Program-made: the position numbers and the translations under genes
NCBI GenBank assembly: GCA_021780395.1
Contig: JAJXYU010000330.1
Location: 1-11,539, forward strand
Source: Pseudomonadota bacterium
GTDB taxonomy: Bacteria > Pseudomonadota > Gammaproteobacteria > Steroidobacterales > Steroidobacteraceae
Direction of reading: 5' to 3'
DNA: 11,539 nt
Part shown: one piece after another, positions 6,973-11,539 of the stretch
Layout: each line of letters begins with the position of its first letter
Numbering within the stretch: the stretch's first letter is position 1
The notes under the pieces: generated by a model
Database searches by the model: none
The model's input: the letters and a program-made list of their open reading frames with translations, nothing else
What the model was told of the DNA's origin: nothing

Positions 6973-6993
6973 TATTGATCATTATGATCAATA
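6973..6993. promoter_or_regulatory. Perfect palindromic operator candidate between ocd and the Lrp/AsnC gene
   Basis: TATTGATCAT (6973-6982) is followed by a single T and then its exact reverse complement (6984-6993), so 10-bp arms match without error. It is one of the most AT-rich spots in a very GC-rich window and sits in the 163-bp divergent region, 43 bp before the regulator and 99 bp before ocd. Lrp/AsnC proteins bind partially palindromic AT-rich sites of about 13-17 bp and usually control themselves and a divergent target, so this is the likely operator. Each arm holds a GATC. On the complement, CATAAT (6986-6981), 5 of 6 to the -10 consensus, lies inside the palindrome and may be the ocd -10 (possible -35 GTCAAA at 7009-7004, 17-bp spacing). 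On the plus strand TTGCGC (6954) and GATCAT (6977) are 17 bp apart. Promoter assignments are tentative. Confidence 0.75.
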
Positions 6994-7036
6994 AGGAAGT
7001 CAGTTTGACTCATCCGGCTCGCCCCGGGGAGACGCG

Positions 7037-7459
7037 ATGGACGATCTCGACCGGCGCCTGATCGCGCAGCTGCGCCTCGATGCGCGCGCGCCGATCGCGA
7101 CGCTCGCGAAGCGGCTCGGGGTCGCGCGCGGGACGGTGCAGAACCGGATCGCGAGGCTCGAGACCGACGGAACGATCGCGGGCTATACGGTGCGCCTGAA
7201 GCCGCAGACGGAAGTGGACCAGGTCAGCGGGATCATGACGATCGCGGTCGAGGGGAATCATCTCGAGCGGGTCGTGCGCGTGCTGCGCGGTGACCCGGCG
7301 GTTGCGGCCCTGTACTCGACGAACGGTCGCTGGGACCTCGTGGCGGAACTGCGCGCGGACAACCTCGAGGCGATCGACGAGGTGATCAACCGGATCCGCT
7401 CGATCGAGAGCATCACGCGCACCGAAACGAGCCTGCTGCTCTCGAGCTACAAGCTGTGA
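7037..7459 (+). CDS. Lrp/AsnC-family transcriptional regulator
   Basis: A 140-residue DNA-binding regulator. Residues 1-50 form the helix-turn-helix: MDDLDRRLIAQLRLDARAPIA, then LAKRLGVARGTVQNRIARLETDGTIAGY, near-consensus for Lrp/AsnC. Residues about 62-138 are the ligand-sensing RAM domain, with NGRWDLVAEL (96-105) as the glycine-turn region and TRTETSLLLSSYKL as C-terminus. A good GGGGAG lies 6 bases before the ATG. The family forms dimers to octamers and senses amino acids. Its divergent position to ocd-arginase and the perfect palindrome in between suggest that it controls arginine/ornithine catabolism, probably sensing arginine or ornithine, and its own promoter. Its last codons overlap the following phosphatase gene by 4 bp (GTGA), so the two are probably translationally coupled. 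The effector is inferred from context only. Confidence 0.92.
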   Translation: MDDLDRRLIAQLRLDARAPIATLAKRLGVARGTVQNRIARLETDGTIAGYTVRLKPQTEVDQVSGIMTIAVEGNHLERVVRVLRGDPAVAALYSTNGRWDLVAELRADNLEAIDEVINRIRSIESITRTETSLLLSSYKL

Positions 7460-8175
7460 GCGCGATCGCTGCCCCGCGCTGGCGGGATCGGCCGCTGCGG
7501 GCGGTGCTGTTCGATCTCGATGGCACGCTGCTCGACACGCTGGCGGACATTGCGCTCGCGCTCAACCGTGCGCTCGCCGAGGAGCACTGGCCGCCGATCC
7601 CGATCGAGGCGGTGCGCGCGATGATCGGCCGGGGATCGCCGAGTCTCGTGCGCCGGGCTGCGCAGTACCTCGGACGGCCGATCGAGGACGCGCAGCAGGC
7701 GCGGATCCTCGAGAACTTCTTCGCCTGCTACGGCGCGTTGCACGATCGCGGCGAGCGCACCGCGCGACCGTTCGAGGGGGCGCCTCTCGCGCTCGAGCGA
7801 TTGCATGCCGCAGGGCTCAGGATCGCGGTCGTCACGAACAAGCAGTTCCGGTTCGCCGATGCGCTGATCCGCGACCTCGGGCTCGCGCAGTGGGTCGATC
7901 TCGTGGTCGGCGGCGACACCTGCGCGCGGCGCAAGCCCGATCCCGAGCCTTTGCTGTACGCCTGCGCGCGGCTCGAGGTCGCGCCGGGCGCCGCGTTGAT
8001 GGTCGGCGACTCGGCGAACGACGTCGGGGCCGCCCGCGCCGCCTCGATCCCGGTCGTGTGCGTGCCGTACGGCTACGACGAGGGCCGGGATCCGCGCGAG
8101 CTCGCGGGCGACGCACTGATCGAATCGCTGGCCGAACTGCCGGCGCTGCTGCTCGGCGACGCGTCCGACGGCTGA
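7456..8175 (+). CDS. gph: HAD-family phosphatase, probable phosphoglycolate phosphatase
   Basis: A 239-residue haloacid-dehalogenase-type phosphatase. Motif I is FDLDGTLLDT with nucleophile Asp20 and acid/base Asp22; motif II is VVTNK (Thr127); motif III/IV is the Lys160 of RKPDP plus VGDSANDV (183-190). Residues about 30-100 are the helical cap. The LVVGGDT..RRKPDPEPLLYA stretch and the C-terminal VCVPYGYDEG resemble E. coli Gph, which removes phosphate from 2-phosphoglycolate to give glycolate. The start is GTG at 7456, overlapping the regulator stop by 4 bp as GTGA; no better start is seen. The adjacent glycolate oxidase (glcDE) and glycerate kinase genes strongly favour phosphoglycolate as substrate. 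The close relative MupP (MurNAc-6-phosphate phosphatase) has similar motifs and cannot be excluded by motifs alone. It converges on the glycerate kinase gene with a 42-bp gap that has no clear terminator. Confidence 0.85.
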   Translation: MSAIAAPRWRDRPLRAVLFDLDGTLLDTLADIALALNRALAEEHWPPIPIEAVRAMIGRGSPSLVRRAAQYLGRPIEDAQQARILENFFACYGALHDRGERTARPFEGAPLALERLHAAGLRIAVVTNKQFRFADALIRDLGLAQWVDLVVGGDTCARRKPDPEPLLYACARLEVAPGAALMVGDSANDVGAARAASIPVVCVPYGYDEGRDPRELAGDALIESLAELPALLLGDASDG

Positions 8176-8217
8176 TCGCGTGCCGCGCGACGGCGGGCAC
8201 GGTCGCCGACCGGCCGA

Positions 8218-9501
8218 TCACTCGATCAAGATCGCGCGAAAGTCGTTCACGTTGGTGAGGGTCGGTCCGGTCACGATCGCGTCGCCGAGCGCCGCGAAGA
8301 ACGGGTGCGCGTCGTTGCGCGCGAGCGCGTCGGCCGCCTCGAGTCCGAGCGCGCGCGAGCGGGCGAGGGTGTCCGGCGCGATCATCGCACCGGCGACCGG
8401 CGCCGCGCCGTCGATTCCGTCGGTGTCGGCCGCGAGCGCGTGCACCCCCGGCAGCCCGTCGAGCGCGAGCGCGAGCGCGAGCAGGAACTCGACGTTGCGT
8501 CCGCCGCGCCCCGGGCCGCGCACGGTCACCGTCGTCTCGCCGCCGGACAGGAGCACGCACGGGCGCGAGAACGGCTGCCCGCGCCGCGCAACCTGCTGCG
8601 CGAGCGCCGCGAGCACGCGCGCCACCTCCCGGGCCTCGCCTTCGATCGCATCGCCGAGGATGTGCGCATCGAGGCCGGCCGCGCGTGCGCTCGTGGCCGC
8701 CGCCTCGAGCGCGGCTTGGGGCGTCGCGATCAAGCGGGTATCGGCACCGCCCAGCCGCGGATCGCCGGGCTTCACCGATTCGCCGCGACCGCTCTCGAGC
8801 CACGCACGCACCGCGGCGGTCGGCTCGATCCGGTGGCGGGCGAGGATCGCGAGCGCGTCCGCGCAGGTCGACGGATCGGCGGCGGTCGGTCCCGAGGCGA
8901 TGTCGACCGGCCGGTCGCCGGGGACGTCGGAGATCGCGAGCGTCACCAGTCGCGCCGGCGCGCACGCGGCGCCGAGCCGGCCGCCCTGGATCGCCGACAG
9001 GTGCCGCCGCACGCAGTTGATCTCGCCGATCGTCGCACCGCACGCGAGCAGCGTGCGCGTGAGCGCGACGACGTCGTCCCAGGGCACGCCCGCGCCGGGC
9101 AGCGCGGTCAGCGCGGAGCCGCCGCCCGAGAGCAGCGCAATGACGAGATCGTCCGCGCCGAGCCCGCCGACCCGCTCGAGCAGTCGCGCGGCGGCGGCGC
9201 GGCCCGCGGCATCCGGCACCGGGTGGGCGGCTTCGACGATCTCGATCCGCTCGCAGCGGACCGCGTGACCGTACGCGGTCACGACGAGGCCCTCGAGGGG
9301 CCCGGGCCAGTGCGCTTCGAGCGCCTGCGCCATCGCCGCCGCCGCCTTGCCCGCACCGACGACCACGCAGCGGCCGCGCGGCGGCGGTGGCAGGTTCGCG
9401 GGGAGCGCGAGCGCGGGTCGGGCCGAGTCGACCGCGGCGGCGTACAGACGCCGCAGCAGCGCGCGGGGCTCGATCGCGGACGGCGGGTGCGGCACGCTCA
9501 T
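8218..9501 (-). CDS. gckA: Glycerate 2-kinase, MOFRL/GckA type
   Basis: A 427-residue cytoplasmic kinase making 2-phosphoglycerate from D-glycerate and ATP; older annotation of this family is 'hydroxypyruvate reductase TtuD'. Visible in order: VVVGAGKAAAAMAQALE (46-62), HPVPD (93-97), LLSGGGSALTALP (123-135), INCVRRHLSAIQGGRLG (161-177), ISDVPGD (190-196), ASGPT (202-206), then the C-terminal MOFRL part with LLSGGETTVTVRGPGRGGRN (317-336), the Leu/Ala-rich helix FLLALALALDG, AADTDGIDG (357-365) and TGPTLTNVNDF (411-421). All are family hallmarks. The start is ATG 9501 (MSVPHPPSAIEPRALL), which fits the family; upstream in-frame Met codons would add residues without family character. No Shine-Dalgarno is present, but TATGAT lies 6 bases before the ATG, suggesting a leaderless mRNA. 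The gene is divergent from glcD and belongs to glyoxylate/glycerate assimilation. Confidence 0.93.
   Translation of the reverse strand: MSVPHPPSAIEPRALLRRLYAAAVDSARPALALPANLPPPPRGRCVVVGAGKAAAAMAQALEAHWPGPLEGLVVTAYGHAVRCERIEIVEAAHPVPDAAGRAAAARLLERVGGLGADDLVIALLSGGGSALTALPGAGVPWDDVVALTRTLLACGATIGEINCVRRHLSAIQGGRLGAACAPARLVTLAISDVPGDRPVDIASGPTAADPSTCADALAILARHRIEPTAAVRAWLESGRGESVKPGDPRLGGADTRLIATPQAALEAAATSARAAGLDAHILGDAIEGEAREVARVLAALAQQVARRGQPFSRPCVLLSGGETTVTVRGPGRGGRNVEFLLALALALDGLPGVHALAADTDGIDGAAPVAGAMIAPDTLARSRALGLEAADALARNDAHPFFAALGDAIVTGPTLTNVNDFRAILIE
8461..8482 (-). repeat. Short hexamer tandem repeat inside gckA
   Basis: GAGCGC is repeated three times plus a partial fourth unit. On the coding strand it gives the alternating Leu-Ala run of the MOFRL helix (about residues 340-347). 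As a hexamer it keeps frame if the unit number changes. Many relatives also have a Leu-Ala-rich run here, so it is probably protein-driven. Confidence 0.5.
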
Positions 9502-9507
9502 CGGCGG

Positions 9508-9513
9508 ATCATA
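9508..9513 (-). promoter_or_regulatory. Candidate -10 box of a leaderless gckA transcript
   Basis: On the minus strand TATGAT (5 of 6 to the TATAAT consensus) is followed by CCGCCG and then the gckA ATG. A start site at the usual distance would fall on or next to the A of the start codon. No purine-rich Shine-Dalgarno exists upstream. No good -35 hexamer was found at 16-18 bp, so strength is uncertain. Confidence 0.45.
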
Positions 9514-9568
9514 GCGAAGGGCGGGCGGGGCCGTCCGGCGTCGGCGCGTCCCACCCGGCGCCTGCGCG

Positions 9569-9589
9569 GTCGCGCGGAAATTGCGCGAC
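9569..9589. promoter_or_regulatory. Inverted repeat in the gckA-glcD divergent region, possible operator
   Basis: GTCGCGC (9569-9575) and GCGCGAC (9583-9589) are perfect 7-bp inverted arms around GGAAATT. It lies in the 116-bp divergent gap (9502-9617), overlaps the candidate glcD -35 and ends 28 bp before the glcD ATG, a fitting place for a regulator serving both genes. No T-tract follows, so it is not a terminator. The binding protein is unknown. Confidence 0.45.
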
Positions 9590-9610
9590 GTCGGCGGCAT
9601 CGCGTAATGT
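9581..9610 (+). promoter_or_regulatory. Candidate glcD promoter giving a leaderless mRNA
   Basis: TTGCGC (9581-9586), an 18-bp spacer, then TAATGT (9605-9610), of TANNNT form, 7 bases before the glcD ATG at 9618. Transcription would start at or next to the ATG. The bases before the ATG (CGCGACG) show no Shine-Dalgarno, which fits. Both hexamers are weak matches, so this is tentative. Confidence 0.4.
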
Positions 9611-9617
9611 CGCGACG

Positions 9618-11141
9618 ATGTCCGCCGAATCGCCGTCGCAGGTCTACGCGCCGTTCCCCGCTGAGGTCGATCCGGCCGAGCGCGGGCGACTCGCGGCGGC
9701 GCTGCGTGCGAGCCTCGCAACGCTCCTGCCCGCGGATGCGCTGCGGGTCGAGGCGGAGGAACTGGCGGCCTACGAGTGCGACGGCCTGACCGCGTACCGG
9801 CGCCGCCCGCTCGCGGTCGCGATTCCCGCCGACGACGCCGAGGTCGCCGCGGTGCTGCGGGCGTGCGCGGCGCTCGGGGTGCCGGTGGTCGCGCGCGGCG
9901 CGGGGACCGGACTGTCGGGGGGGGCGCTGCCGCATCCGCTCGGTCTCACGCTGTCGCTCGCGCGCTTCACCCGGATCCAGTCGATCGATCCGGTCGCCGC
10001 GACCGCGACGGTGCAGGCGGGCGTGCGCAACCTTGCGATCAGCGAGGCCGCGGCGCCGTACGGCCTCTTCTACGCGCCCGATCCGTCGAGCCAGCTCGCG
10101 TGCACGATCGGCGGCAACGTCGCCGAGAATTCCGGCGGCGTGCACTGCCTGAAGTACGGCCTCACGTTGCACAACGTGCGCCGGGTGCGCGGCTTCACCG
10201 CAGCCGGCGAACCGGTCGAGTTCGGGAGCCTCGCGCTCGATGCCTCCGGGCTCGACCTGCTCGCGCTCATCGTCGGCAGCGAGGGCATGCTCGCGGTGAT
10301 CACCGAGGTCACCGTGAAGCTGACGCCGAAGCCGGTCACGGCCCGGTGCACGCTCGCGAGCTTCCCCGACATCGAATCCGCGGGGCGTGCGGTCGCCGCG
10401 GTGATCGCCGCGGGCATCGTGCCGGCGGGGCTCGAGTTGATGGACCGGCGAATGACCGCCGCGGCCGAGGCGTACGTGCGTGCGGGCTACGACCTCGACG
10501 CGGAAGCGATCCTGCTGTGCGAGTCCGATGGCACGCCGGAGGAGGTGGAGGAGGAGATCGCCCGCACGACGGCGGTGCTCGCGGCGAGCGGTGCGACGCG
10601 ATTCGGGACGAGCCGGGACGAGGCCGAGCGGCTGCGTTTCTGGAGCGGCCGGAAGAACGCGTTCCCCGCGTCCGGCAGCCTGAGTCCCGACTATCTGTGC
10701 ATGGACTCGACGATCCCGCGCAAGCGCCTCGCCGAGATGTTGCTCGCGATCCGGGCGATGGAGTCGACCTACGGTCTCGCCTGCGTGAACGTGTTCCACG
10801 CCGGCGACGGGAACCTGCATCCGCTGATCCTGTTCGATGCGTCGGATCCGGATCAATTGCGCCGCGCCGAGGCGTTCGGCGCCGACGTGCTCGAGACGAG
10901 CGTACGCATCGGCGGCACGATCACCGGCGAGCATGGCGTCGGCGTCGAGAAGCTGAATTCGATGTGCGTGCAGTTCTCCGATGCCGAGCGCGAGACGTTC
11001 TTCGCGGTCAAGCGCGCGTTCGATCCGGCGGGATTGCTGAACCCGGGCAAGGTGATTCCGACGCTGTCGCGCTGCGCCGAGTACGGCAGGATGCACGTGC
11101 ACCGCGGCGAGCTGCGCCATGCGGAGCTGCCGAGGTTCTGA
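9618..11141 (+). CDS. glcD: Glycolate oxidase FAD-linked subunit GlcD
   Basis: A 507-residue flavoprotein, close to E. coli GlcD in length. It oxidises glycolate (and often D-lactate) to glyoxylate as part of GlcDEF, passing electrons to the respiratory chain. Residues about 63-240 are the FAD-binding (PCMH-type) domain with VVARGAGTGLSGGALPHP (90-107) and IGGNVAENSGGVHCLKYG (164-181), the signature of this group. The C-terminal FAD-oxidase domain shows NVFHAGDGNLHP (391-402), GGTITGEHGVGVEK (432-445) and FDPAGLLNPGKV (468-479). The start is ATG 9618 (MSAESPSQVYAP); the frame is open to 9387, but that stretch is antisense to the glycerate kinase. There is no Shine-Dalgarno. The stop overlaps the glcE start by one base (TGATG). 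A G8 run at 9917-9924 encodes part of the FAD motif. Glyoxylate product fits the neighbouring glycerate kinase and phosphatase. Confidence 0.95.
   Translation: MSAESPSQVYAPFPAEVDPAERGRLAAALRASLATLLPADALRVEAEELAAYECDGLTAYRRRPLAVAIPADDAEVAAVLRACAALGVPVVARGAGTGLSGGALPHPLGLTLSLARFTRIQSIDPVAATATVQAGVRNLAISEAAAPYGLFYAPDPSSQLACTIGGNVAENSGGVHCLKYGLTLHNVRRVRGFTAAGEPVEFGSLALDASGLDLLALIVGSEGMLAVITEVTVKLTPKPVTARCTLASFPDIESAGRAVAAVIAAGIVPAGLELMDRRMTAAAEAYVRAGYDLDAEAILLCESDGTPEEVEEEIARTTAVLAASGATRFGTSRDEAERLRFWSGRKNAFPASGSLSPDYLCMDSTIPRKRLAEMLLAIRAMESTYGLACVNVFHAGDGNLHPLILFDASDPDQLRRAEAFGADVLETSVRIGGTITGEHGVGVEKLNSMCVQFSDAERETFFAVKRAFDPAGLLNPGKVIPTLSRCAEYGRMHVHRGELRHAELPRF
9917..9924 (+). repeat. G8 homopolymer inside glcD
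   Basis: Eight consecutive G read as tcG-GGG-GGG-Gcg and encode the Ser-Gly-Gly-Ala of GTGLSGGALP (residues 100-103) in the FAD-binding loop. Synonymous Gly codons could break the run. A one-base slip would frameshift the protein at about one fifth of its length. Confidence 0.7.
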
Positions 11142-11539
11142 TGCCCTCGAGCGAACACGCGACGATGGATCCGGCGTTGCGGCGCGTGATCGACGCGGTC
11201 GAGACCGCGCGCGCCGAGCGCGTCGCACTCGATCTGCGCGGCGGCGGCACCAAGGGGTTCTACGGCGAGCCGCCACGGGGGCGGCCGCTCGAGCTCGCTG
11301 ACCTCGCCGGGATCGTCGCGTACGAACCGAGCGAACTCGTCGTCACGGTGCGAGCCGGCACGCCGCTCGCGGCGCTCGAAGCGGCGCTCGCCGAGCGCGG
11401 GCAGTGCCTGCCGTTCGAGCCGCCGCGTTTCGCGCCCGGCGGTACGGTTGGCGGGATGGTCGCCGCGGGCCTCGCGGGGCCGGCGCGCCCGTCCGTCGGC
11501 TCGGTTCGCGATCACGTGCTCGGCGCGGCGATCCTGAAC
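11141..11539 (+). CDS. glcE: Glycolate oxidase FAD-binding subunit GlcE, 3'-truncated by the window
   Basis: The first 133 codons of GlcE (family members are about 350 residues), still open at the window end. ATG 11141 overlaps the glcD stop as TGATG, so translation is coupled. Seen: LRGGGTKGFYG (32-42), the first FAD-binding turn; YEPSELVVTVRAGTPLAALEAALAERGQCLPFEPPRF (61-97); the GGTVGGMVAAGLAGPARP segment (100-117); and VRDHVLG (122-128). This order is that of GlcE, a PCMH-type FAD subunit of glycolate dehydrogenase, and differs from GlcD. The iron-sulfur subunit glcF should follow outside the window. Assignment by both motif and operon position is secure. Confidence 0.93.
   Translation, partial: MPSSEHATMDPALRRVIDAVETARAERVALDLRGGGTKGFYGEPPRGRPLELADLAGIVAYEPSELVVTVRAGTPLAALEAALAERGQCLPFEPPRFAPGGTVGGMVAAGLAGPARPSVGSVRDHVLGAAILN

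Noticed and set aside
8200..8212. CGGTC-GCC-GACCG inverted repeat between converging gph and gckA as terminator
   Set aside because: Only 5-bp arms with a 3-base loop and no T-tract on either strand; expected by chance in such GC-rich DNA.
9387..9617. Longer N-terminus for GlcD (frame open from 9387)
   Set aside because: It is antisense to the first part of the glycerate kinase gene and lacks GlcD character; MSAESPSQVY at 9618 fits the family length.
9502..9720. Longer N-terminus for the glycerate kinase (frame open to 9720)
   Set aside because: The extra residues are Arg/Pro/Ala-rich, overlap the glcD start on the other strand, and are not part of the family fold.
1..11539. Search for CRISPR arrays, tRNA/rRNA genes, insertion sequences, integrase genes, defence or toxin-antitoxin genes
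   Set aside because: No regularly spaced repeats, no tRNA-like folds noticed in the gaps, no transposase or integrase motifs; all gaps are short (under 210 bp) and the genes are ordinary metabolic, transport and regulatory ones.

Overview
The window comes from a very GC-rich bacterial chromosome. Coding regions use almost only G/C-ending codons, and the intergenic spots stand out because they are AT-richer. A TonB-dependent outer-membrane receptor shows a Gram-negative cell. With a GlcDE-type glycolate oxidase, a MOFRL glycerate kinase, a GntR/FCD regulator and an Lrp/AsnC regulator, the set looks proteobacterial (beta or gamma). The genus cannot be read from the sequence. I see no mobile element, CRISPR array, tRNA, rRNA or prophage gene. 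This is a catabolic/transport neighbourhood, and I find no clearly novel multi-gene system in it.

Layout. (1) 3-2266, plus strand: the 3' part of a hydantoinase B/oxoprolinase-family subunit, whose stop overlaps by one base the start of a GntR/FCD regulator. (2) 2267-2472: a 206-bp gap with a terminator-like hairpin and T-tract just before the next ribosome binding site. (3) 2473-4707, plus: a TonB-dependent receptor followed by a strong intrinsic terminator. (4) 4865-6873, minus: an operon of ornithine cyclodeaminase then arginase, giving a two-enzyme route arginine -> ornithine + urea, then ornithine -> proline + ammonia. (5) 6874-7036: a divergent control region with a perfect 10+1+10 palindrome, a strong operator candidate. 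(6) 7037-8175, plus: an Lrp/AsnC regulator overlapping by 4 bp a phosphoglycolate-phosphatase-like HAD enzyme. (7) 8218-9501, minus: glycerate 2-kinase (MOFRL/GckA type). (8) 9618-11539, plus: glcD, then glcE cut off by the window end.

How the genes fit together. Blocks 6-8 suggest a glycolate/glyoxylate salvage locus: 2-phosphoglycolate -> glycolate (phosphatase) -> glyoxylate (GlcDE, with GlcF expected just downstream), with the glycerate kinase returning glycerate to 2-phosphoglycerate. Blocks 4-6 form a classic divergent amino-acid catabolic locus, with an Lrp-type regulator facing its probable target operon. The regulator is translationally coupled to the phosphatase, so the two modules physically touch.

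Points most worth a second look: the palindromic operator; evidence that the divergent gckA/glcD pair may both be leaderless mRNAs (a TANNNT box 6-7 nt before each ATG and no Shine-Dalgarno); the possible attenuator in front of the TonB receptor; the lone Cys-Gly-Cys pair in a predicted surface loop of that receptor; and a G8 homopolymer inside the FAD motif of glcD.
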